Shown here in pieces: positions 27,211-36,076 of a stretch of 64,000 nt of DNA. The first letter of the stretch is position 1. Every line of letters starts with the position of its first letter. The stretch is from NCBI RefSeq assembly GCF_000330705.1, contig NZ_ANAM01000008.1:248001-312000 (forward strand), read 5' to 3'. Under the pieces are notes generated by a model, which saw only the letters and a program-made list of their open reading frames with translations, was not told the DNA's origin and made no database searches. Made by a program: the position numbers and the translations under genes. The DNA is from Salinicoccus carnicancri Crm. Its GTDB lineage: Bacteria; Bacillota; Bacilli; Staphylococcales; Salinicoccaceae.

Positions 27211-28155
27211 TTATGCTTCCAGTGCCTCACGGACCCAGGCGTTATTTTTATAGGCCGCCCTCCTCAGGTTGAGACGGTCCTGGCTTTTCGGCCCTTCATT
27301 GCCGATGATCTGTTTGAACTTTTTCCAATCCGGCTGCCGGTACTCCCATATTTTTGTTTCTTGATCAAATCGGAGTGTGTCATCAGGGATTGTCAGCCCG
27401 AGCGAGTGTATCCTCGGTACGTATTTGCTGAGGAAGCTCTGCCTCAGTTCTTCGTTCGTCTTGGTACGAATCTGGTATTTTATCGTTGCATCCTGTTTTG
27501 AACTGCCTGTCGTATCTTTCGATTCAGGGCCGAAGAACATGAGAAGCGACGGCCACCAGCGGTCGATTGCATCCTGGAGCATTTCCCTTTGCTCTGTACA
27601 GCCTTCCGCCAGAGCCATGATAATGGATTCACCATGCTGAGCATGGAAAACCTCCTCTGCACATATACGTTTCAGGGCGCGTGCGTAAGGACCGTATGAT
27701 GCTCCGAGCATATTCGTCTGCGTGATGATCGCTGCACCGTCGACCAGCCAGCCGATCAGCCCGGCATCCGCCCATGTATGTGTTCTCATATGGAAAACAT
27801 TGTGGAATTTCAGCCGCTCTTCAAAAAGATCATCCATAATATCCGCACGATTCCTGCCCAGGGGTTTCATCAGATCCTCGGTCACTCTGAGCAGCAGCTG
27901 TCCATGCCCCATCTCGTCCTGGACTTTCGCCATGATGCCGAGTTTGCGTCCAAGCCCCGGTGCTTTCGGCACCCATTCCTTCTCAGGCAGCGCCCCCATG
28001 ATTTCACTGATGCCGTGCATTGAGATCAATTTGATCAACACTGTCCTGTATTCGTCAGGCATCCAGTCATCCATTTCAATTTTGTCACCATCTTCAATCC
28101 GTTTCATGAATGATTCGTACTTCTCGCTTTCTGTCATCCCTGTAACCGCTTTCAT
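27211..28155 (-). CDS. paaA: PaaA, catalytic subunit of phenylacetyl-CoA 1,2-epoxidase
   Basis: A 314-residue diiron oxygenase subunit. The two EXXH iron-ligand motifs appear as DEMGH near residue 80 and EEVFH near 160, in the order expected for PaaA. It epoxidises phenylacetyl-CoA using O2 and electrons from a reductase. The usual reductase gene paaE does not follow paaD here. A TAAGGAGG ribosome site lies inside the 3' end of a decayed ferredoxin gene. This is the first full gene of the paa operon unless transcription begins at the ferredoxin reductase gene upstream. Confidence 0.93.
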   Translation of the reverse strand: MKAVTGMTESEKYESFMKRIEDGDKIEMDDWMPDEYRTVLIKLISMHGISEIMGALPEKEWVPKAPGLGRKLGIMAKVQDEMGHGQLLLRVTEDLMKPLGRNRADIMDDLFEERLKFHNVFHMRTHTWADAGLIGWLVDGAAIITQTNMLGASYGPYARALKRICAEEVFHAQHGESIIMALAEGCTEQREMLQDAIDRWWPSLLMFFGPESKDTTGSSKQDATIKYQIRTKTNEELRQSFLSKYVPRIHSLGLTIPDDTLRFDQETKIWEYRQPDWKKFKQIIGNEGPKSQDRLNLRRAAYKNNAWVREALEA

Positions 28156-28156
28156 T

Positions 28157-28316
28157 TTACTGCCTCCTTAATTTTTCGGCGTCCGCCATTAATATGGGCT
28201 CAACGCCGGTCTTTATCGAATACGTCGGACACCCGTCCAGGGCATCCTCAAGATCGAAATTGTCCGGCGCAAGCCCTGCATGAACCGCTGGATATGCAGG
28301 TTTCCTGATTAATCAC
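28157..28316 (-). pseudogene. Frameshifted and shortened ferredoxin gene
   Basis: The gap between the ferredoxin reductase gene and paaA holds two overlapping frames on the minus strand. The first, from a GTG at 28316, reads INQETCISSGSCRAC and soon stops. The second reads APDNFDLEDALDGCPTYSIKTG and ends with TAA two bases before the paaA ATG. Joined, they make a single ferredoxin with the CxxxxxC motif of 3Fe-4S-type proteins and the distal GCP cysteine, but about 20-25 residues between these parts are missing. A one- or two-base shift lies near GCTTGCGCCGG. I read it as a pseudogene; a sequencing error alone would not explain the missing middle. Confidence 0.55.
28306..28315. promoter_or_regulatory. 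Ten-base palindrome TGATTAATCA upstream of paaA
   Basis: A perfect palindrome sits at the 5' end of the ferredoxin remnant, 151 bases before paaA. The half TGATT...AATCA resembles the half-sites reported for E. coli PaaX, but those are much farther apart. Ten bases of palindrome are easily due to chance. Confidence 0.2.
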
Positions 28317-28334
28317 CGTATACAGTATTCCCCG

Positions 28335-29354
28335 CTATACTCCCCCCTGGTTTTCATCAATTATGGATGTGGAATGCTGCGGCTGATGTTTTGCTGCCGG
28401 ATTGATATGGACTTTTGCACTGGATACTGCAATCGGTGCTTCCCCGAAGCCCGTTGCGATCAGTTTCACTTTGCCATCATAGCTGTTGATATCACCCACA
28501 GCATAGATTCCTTCAATATTGGTTTCCATTTTGGAATTGACGGTGATATCATTCTTTCTGATATCAAGACCCCAGTCTTTCATAGGACCGAGTGTCGAGG
28601 AAAAGCCGAAATTGCAGATGAATTCATCTCCATCCACTTCTATTTCCATCTCCTCCTTCGCATGCTTCAGGGTGATTGAGAAGAGCTTCTCCGAAGCTTC
28701 GAACGCAGCCGGCTGAAACGGTGTCAGAAGATTCACCGAGGAATCCTTCAGCTCCTGGACGCTGGACTCATGTGCACGGAAACGATCCCGCCGGTGGACC
28801 AGTGTCACCGATTTTGCTGTATCATTGAGCATCAGGCTCCAGTCCACAGCAGAGTCACCACCTCCGAATATTACAACGTCCTTATCACGGAAATGCTCAA
28901 CATCTTTCACAAAATAATGAAGGTTTATCCCTTCATATTCCTCTATATTCGGCAGCTTCATACGCTTAGGCTCAAAAGAACCATTGCCGCCGGCAATGAT
29001 GATCGTCCTGGTATGGAAAACCTCATCATTTTCCGATTCTATTATGAAAGTGTCCTCCACCGTTCTGTTGATGCTGATAATGTTCGTCTCCAGCGATATA
29101 TCTACATCAAAGCGGTTCATCTGCTCTTCAAGGTTCAAAACGATATCCTTAGCCTTCTCTCCCGGGAAACCCGGAATATCATATATATACTTTTCTGGGT
29201 AAAGCGTCGCCAGCTGTCCGCCCATCTCAGGGAGACTGTCCACCAGGTGCACTTTCATCGATCTGAGACCGGCATAGAAAGCGGTAAACATGCCGACAGG
29301 GCCGGCTCCGATAATCGTCGTATCATAAATCTCCATTTCATCTGTCACATTCAC
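28335..29354 (-). CDS. Thioredoxin-reductase-type ferredoxin-NADP+ reductase (YumC-like)
   Basis: A 339-residue flavoprotein with FAD motif GAGPVGMFTAF at the N-terminus, an NADPH-binding GGGDSAVD near 165, a following HRRDRFRAHE, and the C-terminal AVGDIN near 290 with a short HSTS tail. It has no CxxC redox pair, which sets it apart from thioredoxin reductases. Relatives reduce ferredoxin or flavodoxin with NADPH. It lies next to paaA, with a ferredoxin remnant between. Supply of electrons to PaaABC is a hypothesis from position. The start is the ATG at 29354, after GGGGGG. Confidence 0.88.
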   Translation of the reverse strand: MNVTDEMEIYDTTIIGAGPVGMFTAFYAGLRSMKVHLVDSLPEMGGQLATLYPEKYIYDIPGFPGEKAKDIVLNLEEQMNRFDVDISLETNIISINRTVEDTFIIESENDEVFHTRTIIIAGGNGSFEPKRMKLPNIEEYEGINLHYFVKDVEHFRDKDVVIFGGGDSAVDWSLMLNDTAKSVTLVHRRDRFRAHESSVQELKDSSVNLLTPFQPAAFEASEKLFSITLKHAKEEMEIEVDGDEFICNFGFSSTLGPMKDWGLDIRKNDITVNSKMETNIEGIYAVGDINSYDGKVKLIATGFGEAPIAVSSAKVHINPAAKHQPQHSTSIIDENQGGV

Positions 29355-29387
29355 GCCCCCCTTATATAACTAATTTGATACTTAAAA

Positions 29388-29415
29388 TTTATACTCGTTA
29401 TAAACAAATAGTAAA
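29388..29415 (-). promoter_or_regulatory. Candidate promoter of the ferredoxin reductase gene
   Basis: On the minus strand TTTACT (29410-29415) and TATAAA (29388-29393) are 16 bases apart, 34 bases before the start codon. The 16-bp palindrome at 29418-29433 begins 2 bases upstream of the -35 box. Confidence 0.5.
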
Positions 29416-29417
29416 AA

Positions 29418-29433
29418 ACTTCACCGGTGAAGT
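29418..29433. promoter_or_regulatory. Perfect 16-bp palindrome, candidate operator
   Basis: ACTTCACCGGTGAAGT is a perfect inverted repeat in the divergent region between the ferredoxin reductase gene and paaI. It is next to the -35 box of the reductase promoter and 22 bases before the paaI -35 box, so one bound dimer could control both. The factor is unknown; PaaX or a TetR-type regulator are possible. Confidence 0.5.
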
Positions 29434-29454
29434 CAAGGGATTACATGTTAATAA

Positions 29455-29482
29455 TTGAATAATCACATTTTTTATATATAAT
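29455..29482 (+). promoter_or_regulatory. Promoter of the paaI-type thioesterase gene
   Basis: TTGAAT (29455-29460) and a perfect TATAAT (29477-29482) are 16 bases apart, 66 bases before the TTG start codon of the thioesterase gene. Confidence 0.65.
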
Positions 29483-29548
29483 GGAATTTATATAACTATA
29501 TGAGGAAACTTTTTATCAAATCAGTTATCTATCAAGGAGGGAATAGTT

Positions 29549-29950
29549 TTGGACCTGGGGGACGTTGTAAAAAAAGAGACACCTGCACCGCCATGCGATC
29601 ACTACCTGAACGTCAGTGTGAAAGAAGCATCAGAAGGAAAAAGCAGAGGAATATGGACAGTGACTGATGCAATGATCAATGGCAATGGTGTGGCCATGGG
29701 AGGCTTTTCAGGTGCAGCTGCCGACATCATGTTTGCCTATGCAATAGATTCACAGCTTGAAATGGGTGAAGGATTTGCGAGCATCAATCTGAACACCACA
29801 TTTCTCAAGCCGGTTATCAGAGGAGATGTCGAAATTCTGTGCCGGATACACAAAAAAGGGCGGACTGCAGCATACGGCAGCGCCATGCTCATGCAGAATG
29901 GAAAAACAGTGGCGGAAGCCACATCCTCGATCATGATCATAAAAAAATGA
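29549..29950 (+). CDS. paaI: PaaI-type hotdog-fold acyl-CoA thioesterase
   Basis: A 133-residue hotdog thioesterase with the helix segment GNGVAMGGFSGAAADIMFAYAI, where the Gly-Gly turn and Asp are usual in PaaI-like enzymes, and the strand FASINLNTTFLKPV. PaaI cleaves ring-hydroxylated phenylacetyl-CoA side products and rescues CoA. The start is TTG at 29549 with AAGGAGGG 8 bases upstream. It is divergent from the reductase-paa genes. Confidence 0.78.
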   Translation: MDLGDVVKKETPAPPCDHYLNVSVKEASEGKSRGIWTVTDAMINGNGVAMGGFSGAAADIMFAYAIDSQLEMGEGFASINLNTTFLKPVIRGDVEILCRIHKKGRTAAYGSAMLMQNGKTVAEATSSIMIIKK

Positions 29951-29974
29951 GCACAGATACGCTGATCTGTGCCC
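29940..29974 (-). terminator. Terminator of tyrS
   Basis: An 8-bp stem (29951-29958 and 29965-29972) with a 6-base loop is followed on the minus strand by TTTTTTT. It begins a few bases after the tyrS stop; the T-run lies in the last codons of paaI. Confidence 0.8.
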
Positions 29975-29981
29975 AAATCGA

Positions 29982-31268
<1,287 letters not shown>

Positions 31269-31286
31269 TTATATCATCGCAATAAA

Positions 31287-31493
31287 AAAAGCCCCTTACA
31301 ACAAAGTAAGGGTGCTTTCATACACGGTACCACCATACGTTTAACTCTTTTTGGGACAGAACGTTGTCCCGGACGCCCGGACATGGATGATTGCAGTGTA
31401 TTCGCAGGGAGTACGCACCGGTTTTCACCAACCACCGGCTCTCTAAATTGCACAAAACCCGCTACTTCTCTGCAGTCCAGTAAATATCAATTT
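31287..31493 (-). ncRNA. T-box leader of tyrS, specifier codon TAC
   Basis: The minus strand has stem I with the AGAGAG bulge and the GGTTGGTGAAAACC region. A specifier loop GAATAC with Tyr codon TAC lies at 31398-31400. The conserved T-box sequence TGGTGGTACCG follows at about 31325-31337. A terminator stem around CCCTTAC and GTAAGGG with a T-run is at 31287-31316. Uncharged tRNA-Tyr would pair with TAC and with the T-box bulge to prevent termination. Confidence 0.93.
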
Positions 31494-31499
31494 AGCAAT

Positions 31500-31528
31500 A
31501 TCATACAATTTAGTTCTTGTGAAGTCAA
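31500..31528 (-). promoter_or_regulatory. Promoter of the tyrS T-box transcript
   Basis: On the minus strand TTGACT (31523-31528) and TATGAT (31500-31505) are exactly 17 bases apart, directly upstream of T-box stem I. The rest of 31529-31638 shows no gene. Confidence 0.8.
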
Positions 31529-31636
31529 CCGCGGAAAGAAGTGAACTGCTAAATTCTTTTCATGTATATCTGCCATATGATAACATGAGGAATCGCATAA
31601 AAGCGGTGTTTATTCGTTAACTCCCCTACTTATTTC

Positions 31637-31647
31637 TATGTTATAAT
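31637..31647 (+). promoter_or_regulatory. Extended -10 promoter of the class A PBP gene
   Basis: TATAAT at 31642-31647 is preceded by TG one base apart, an extended -10 element. No good -35 box is found at 17 bases. The transcript would have a leader of under 20 bases before the ATG at 31669, which follows ACAGGAGGT. Confidence 0.6.
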
Positions 31648-31668
31648 GACCGGTGACAGGAGGTAGTC

Positions 31669-34239
31669 ATGAAGAAGAACGACTTTTTAAATGATATTAA
31701 AAAAATGTTTTCCGTCGGTGATGGCGGTTCAGAGAAAGATAGGCTGAAGGGATCATCATTCAAAGAAAAACTAAATAATGCAACTGACCGTTTCAAACGG
31801 GCCGGTTCGCCGGCAAGAATAACATTCTTCACTGCTTATAATACTATATGGAATATTGTACTCTTCCTCCTCCTCTCCTTTACGCTGATCGGCATACTTG
31901 TCTTCAGCATTGGCCTCGGGTACTTCGCTGCCCTTGTCAATGATGAAGAGGTCGAACCCGCTGACGAAGTGAAAACAGCATTGACGGAGATGACAGAAAG
32001 TACAACGGTCGCCTTCGGTTCCGGTGAATCCCTCGGCACACTGAGAGCGGACCTGATACGTGAACGTGTGGAATATGATAATATCTCACCTTATGTCACT
32101 GATGCACTCATCGCTACAGAAGATGAGTACTTCTATGATCATAACGGCATCGTACCGAAAGCATTCCTCAGGGCGACACTTCAGCAGGTCGGCGGTTCCG
32201 AGTCGGGGACGGGAGGCAGTACGCTTACCCAGCAGCTGGTCAAAAATCAGCTGCTCACAAACGAAACCACATTCGACCGCAAGGCCACGGAACTGCTTCT
32301 CGCGTTCAGGGTCGAAAAACTACTTAGCAAGGAAGAAATTCTTGAAGCATACTTAAACGCTGTTTCCTTCGGACGTAATGCCAACGGCCAGAACATAGCG
32401 GGGATCCAGGCTGCGGCCGATGGGGTATTCGGCAAAGATGCAGCAGATCTCAACCTGGCGGAAAGTGCGTTCCTGGCAGGCATGCCGCAGAATCCTTATG
32501 CATATACACCATTTATCCAGGGTGGCGATGTTAAAAGCGAGGAGGCACTGCAGTCCGGTAAAAATCGTCAGTTGTTTGTACTGGAGCGGATGCTCACAGA
32601 AGGTTCAATCACCCAGGAGGAATATGACGAAGCAGTCGATTATGACATCTACAACAACCTGGCGGAAAATGTAAGAGTACCAAACCAGGATTATCCGTTC
32701 CTTACCGAAGAAGTGGAAAGACGCGGCATAGACATAATCAAATATCATATTGCCGAAGAAGAAGGTGTTTCAAGAGAAGACGTGGATTCAACGCCGCTCC
32801 TCAATCAGGAGTATACTCAAAAGGCGAATACGGCACTCCGCAATCAGGGGTACCATATTGAAACGACAATTGATAAAACCATCTATGATACGATGCAGAA
32901 TGTAAAGAATAACTCCAACTATTATTACGGCAATAGAAGCATCCAGGAAGCCGAAGACGCTACGGAGGAAGAACAGCAGGAAAGCAACCAGGAGTTCGAA
33001 CATGAAATCGGAGCTGTCCTGAAAGACAATGCATCAGGCAAGATATTAGGCTTTGTCGGTGGCAGAAATCATGAAAACTCTTCCGTGAACCATGCCACCC
33101 AGACTTCAAGAATGGCCGGTTCTACCATGAAACCGCTGATCACATACGGTCCCGCATTGGATAAAGGCATCATTGCACCGGACACTGTTCTTCTGGACAA
33201 ATTCTTTACGATCCCATCAATCAATTACAGTCCGAGAAACTACGATGTGGATGAGGAATTCGGTCTTGTTTCAGCAAAACATGCACTGAGCAATTCCTAT
33301 AACCTGAGCACCCTCAGGTTATGGTCGGATGTAAGTGGACATAACCCTCAGGAGTACTTCGACAAAATGGGTATGCCGCTTGCAGACACACTGTATGCGA
33401 GTGAGAATACCCTCATTCCTTCATTGCCACTCGGTGTCAACAACATGTCCGTTGAAGAGAACGTCAATGCATTCTCGACATTCGGCAATGATGGTAAAAT
33501 GACCGACAGCTATATGATCGAATCCATCACAAGTCCCGAGGGTGAAGTCATCTATGAGCACGAGGGAAGCACTGAACAGGTTTTCAAGGAATCAACAGCC
33601 TATCTGATGTCAGATATGCTCCAGGAATCTTTCCAGACCGGATCTGCCTATCATATCGAGGATTTCTACAACAGATATGATGACCAATTCGACTGGGCTG
33701 CCAAAACCGGAACTTCCAATTCGTTCATCGACTCCTGGTTCATGGGCTACAACCCGAAAGTGACACTGGGACTCTGGATGGGATATGACAGGAACATTCC
33801 GCAGGTTGCCAATCAGGATGCCGAACAGTACATGCACATCTATAACTGGAGGGACATGGCAACGGCACTCAGTGAAGCTGCACCGGAAGAAATGGGCGCC
33901 AGCCAGAGCTTCAACCGCCCCAATTCCGTCCGTGAAGTGGAATATTGTGCACTGACGATGGAACAGGAGGACGACTGCAGCAGCAGCATGGATAAACCGA
34001 TCGAAGGACTCATCGCAGAAGATACCAGACTTTCCAACAAGAGCAGCCTGAGTGATTCTGAAATCCAGCAGAGAATGGGCGCTGCCTTCGATTCCGGGCT
34101 GAGCAATTCAGATCTTAGGGGCACTGTTACAAACACCTACGACAACAGATACACTGTCGGCCGCTCTTCTGACGATGATGACGATGATGATGATGATGAC
34201 GACGACGATGACAATGACGACAATGATGACGACAACTAG
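31669..34239 (+). CDS. Class A penicillin-binding protein with polyaspartate tail
   Basis: A bifunctional peptidoglycan synthase of 856 residues. A cytoplasmic N-terminus and one membrane helix (about 60-85) come before the glycosyltransferase 51 domain. Catalytic E151 is in ATEDEYFYDHNG, and GGSTLTQQL and RKATELLLAFRVEK follow. The transpeptidase domain has active-site S485 in STMK, SYN around 543 and K679 in KTG. The protein ends in 22 residues that are only Asp or Asn (34171-34236), after a Ser-rich linker. Divergence from tyrS is a conserved arrangement. The acidic tail should lie outside the cell, in the wall. Confidence 0.93.
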   Translation: MKKNDFLNDIKKMFSVGDGGSEKDRLKGSSFKEKLNNATDRFKRAGSPARITFFTAYNTIWNIVLFLLLSFTLIGILVFSIGLGYFAALVNDEEVEPADEVKTALTEMTESTTVAFGSGESLGTLRADLIRERVEYDNISPYVTDALIATEDEYFYDHNGIVPKAFLRATLQQVGGSESGTGGSTLTQQLVKNQLLTNETTFDRKATELLLAFRVEKLLSKEEILEAYLNAVSFGRNANGQNIAGIQAAADGVFGKDAADLNLAESAFLAGMPQNPYAYTPFIQGGDVKSEEALQSGKNRQLFVLERMLTEGSITQEEYDEAVDYDIYNNLAENVRVPNQDYPFLTEEVERRGIDIIKYHIAEEEGVSREDVDSTPLLNQEYTQKANTALRNQGYHIETTIDKTIYDTMQNVKNNSNYYYGNRSIQEAEDATEEEQQESNQEFEHEIGAVLKDNASGKILGFVGGRNHENSSVNHATQTSRMAGSTMKPLITYGPALDKGIIAPDTVLLDKFFTIPSINYSPRNYDVDEEFGLVSAKHALSNSYNLSTLRLWSDVSGHNPQEYFDKMGMPLADTLYASENTLIPSLPLGVNNMSVEENVNAFSTFGNDGKMTDSYMIESITSPEGEVIYEHEGSTEQVFKESTAYLMSDMLQESFQTGSAYHIEDFYNRYDDQFDWAAKTGTSNSFIDSWFMGYNPKVTLGLWMGYDRNIPQVANQDAEQYMHIYNWRDMATALSEAAPEEMGASQSFNRPNSVREVEYCALTMEQEDDCSSSMDKPIEGLIAEDTRLSNKSSLSDSEIQQRMGAAFDSGLSNSDLRGTVTNTYDNRYTVGRSSDDDDDDDDDDDDDDNDDNDDDN
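34171..34236 (+). repeat. GAY-codon repeat encoding an Asp/Asn tail
   Basis: Twenty-two codons in a row are GAT, GAC or AAC/AAT, ending just before the TAG stop of the PBP gene. The mix of GAT and GAC means the DNA repeat is imperfect, so slippage alone has not kept it; the protein composition appears to be selected. Confidence 0.85.
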
Positions 34240-34243
34240 AAAT

Positions 34244-34283
34244 ATAAAAAGGTTAGCCGGAAAAATTCCGGCTAACCTTTTTT
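34244..34283. terminator. Bidirectional terminator between PBP and fhs genes
   Basis: A 17-bp perfect stem (34246-34262 and 34266-34282) with A-rich and T-rich ends separates the two convergent genes. Confidence 0.9.
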
Positions 34284-34294
34284 AATGACTTCTC

Positions 34295-35962
34295 TTAGAA
34301 TAATCCTTTGGAATTACCATCCGCATCCACATCCATATGGACTGCAGAAGGTACTTTTGGAAGCCCCGGCATGGTCATGATATCCCCCGTCAGTGCCAGA
34401 ACGAATCCTGCTCCATTTTTGGCGACGAGTTCCCTCACGGTAACCTTGAAGCCCGAAGGCCTGCCGAGCAGTGATGGATCGTCACTCAATGAATACTGTG
34501 TCTTTGCCATGCATACCGGAACGTTGGACCAGCCGTGGCTTTCGATTTCTGCAAGCTGTTTTTTGGCTTTATCCGTGAAAATGACTCCGTCTCCGCCGTA
34601 TACTTCCGTTACGATCTTTTCAATTTTCTGATCGATCGGCAGGTCATTTTCATAAAGGTGTTTGAAATTCTGTTCCTGTCCAAGCACTTCCAGCACCTGT
34701 TCCGCAAGGTCGGTACCGCCGGCGCCGCCGTGTTCCCATACTTTGGTCAGAGAAACACGCACCCCCTGCTCTTTGCACCATCCAAGGACGAAATTCCTTT
34801 CTTCATCCGTGTCTGTAACGAAATCATTGAGAGCAACAACCGGCTCGACTCCGAATTTGCGTGCATTTTCCACATGCTTTTCAAGGTTTGCGATACCCGC
34901 TTTCAGAGCATTTACGTTGGGCTCACCAAGGTCGCTCTTAGCTACGCCGCCATTCATTTTAAGGGCACGGATTGTGGCCACAAGGACGATGGCGTCAGGT
35001 GCAAAGTTACCTTTTCTCGCTTTGATGTCCATGAATTTTTCTCCACCGAGGTCGGAGCCGAAGCCACATTCAGTAACAACGATATCTGCCAGTTTTCTGG
35101 CGGTGTTCGTTGCGATCAGCGAATTGCACCCATGGGCGATGTTAGCGAATGGACCTCCATGGATCAATGCCGGAGTCCCTTCCATTGTCTGCACAAGGTT
35201 CGGTTTTATCGCTTCTTTGAGAAGGAGTGCAAGCGCGCCTTCAACTTCAAGCTGGCCGACTGTCACCGGTTCTTTATCATATGTGTAGCCGATTATGATG
35301 TTAGCAATCTTTTTCTTGAGATCGATGAGGTCAGTTGCAAGACAGAGTACAGCCATGATCTCACTGGCCACTGTAATGTCGAACCCGTCTTCCCTCGGCA
35401 CACCGCGTGTTACACCGCCGAGGCCGACGTTTATCTGACGCAACGCGCGGTCGTTCATATCCATGACACGTTTCCAGGATACACGACGCGGATCGATATT
35501 CAATTTGTTGCCGTGATGCAGATGATTGTCGATGAATGCGGCCAGTGCATTGTTGGCAGTCGTGATTGCATGTAGGTCACCGTTGAAATGGAGGTTGATT
35601 TCCTCCATAGGCAGAACCTGTGCGTGACCTCCTCCGGTAGCACCTCCTTTTATGCCCATGACCGGACCGAGTGCCGGTTCACGGAGTGCGACCATGACGT
35701 TCTTTTCAAGCTTATTGAATGCATCTGCCAACCCCACAGTACATGTTGATTTCCCCTCCCCTGCAGGTGTTGGGTTCATAGCGGAAACCAATACCACTTT
35801 GGATTTCGACTCATCGCCTTCCACCTTATGTATATCGACTTTCGCCTTATACTTGCCATACATTTCAAGTGCATCCTGTGGGATGCCCGCTTTATCAGCA
35901 ATATCCTGAATCGGTCTGATTTCGGCTTTTGCTGCGATTTCCTGATCTGTCAGATGTGCCAT
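34295..35962 (-). CDS. fhs: Formate-tetrahydrofolate ligase
   Basis: A 555-residue enzyme that makes 10-formyl-tetrahydrofolate from formate, ATP and tetrahydrofolate. The ATP site [14 protein letters not shown] is near residue 65, and [21 protein letters not shown] and the C-terminal region with [10 protein letters not shown] are typical. The start at 35962 (MAHLTDQE) has AGGAGAT upstream; a longer frame to 36013 lacks a match. It sits between the convergent PBP gene and acsA, with its own upstream gap of 114 bases. Confidence 0.96.
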   Translation of the reverse strand: MAHLTDQEIAAKAEIRPIQDIADKAGIPQDALEMYGKYKAKVDIHKVEGDESKSKVVLVSAMNPTPAGEGKSTCTVGLADAFNKLEKNVMVALREPALGPVMGIKGGATGGGHAQVLPMEEINLHFNGDLHAITTANNALAAFIDNHLHHGNKLNIDPRRVSWKRVMDMNDRALRQINVGLGGVTRGVPREDGFDITVASEIMAVLCLATDLIDLKKKIANIIIGYTYDKEPVTVGQLEVEGALALLLKEAIKPNLVQTMEGTPALIHGGPFANIAHGCNSLIATNTARKLADIVVTECGFGSDLGGEKFMDIKARKGNFAPDAIVLVATIRALKMNGGVAKSDLGEPNVNALKAGIANLEKHVENARKFGVEPVVALNDFVTDTDEERNFVLGWCKEQGVRVSLTKVWEHGGAGGTDLAEQVLEVLGQEQNFKHLYENDLPIDQKIEKIVTEVYGGDGVIFTDKAKKQLAEIESHGWSNVPVCMAKTQYSLSDDPSLLGRPSGFKVTVRELVAKNGAGFVLALTGDIMTMPGLPKVPSAVHMDVDADGNSKGLF

Positions 35963-36038
35963 AATTTCATCTCCTGTATATATAGATTGCCCGGCCAAGC
36001 GGACCCTTACCATCTATTATGCCATACTATTCAAAATA

Positions 36039-36063
36039 TTGCCCCCGGTAAATTACCGGAGGC
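36039..36063 (-). terminator. Probable terminator of acsA
   Basis: An inverted repeat TGCCcCCGGTAA / TTACCGGaGGCA with one mismatch lies 14 bases after the acsA stop. On the minus strand it is followed by ATATTTTG, a modest T-run. Confidence 0.55.
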
Positions 36064-36076
36064 AGAAGTTTGGTTT

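Noticed and set aside
34535-35575. Long open frame on the plus strand opposite fhs
   Set aside because: It mirrors the codon structure of fhs and encodes a Cys/Phe/His-rich product unlike any family.
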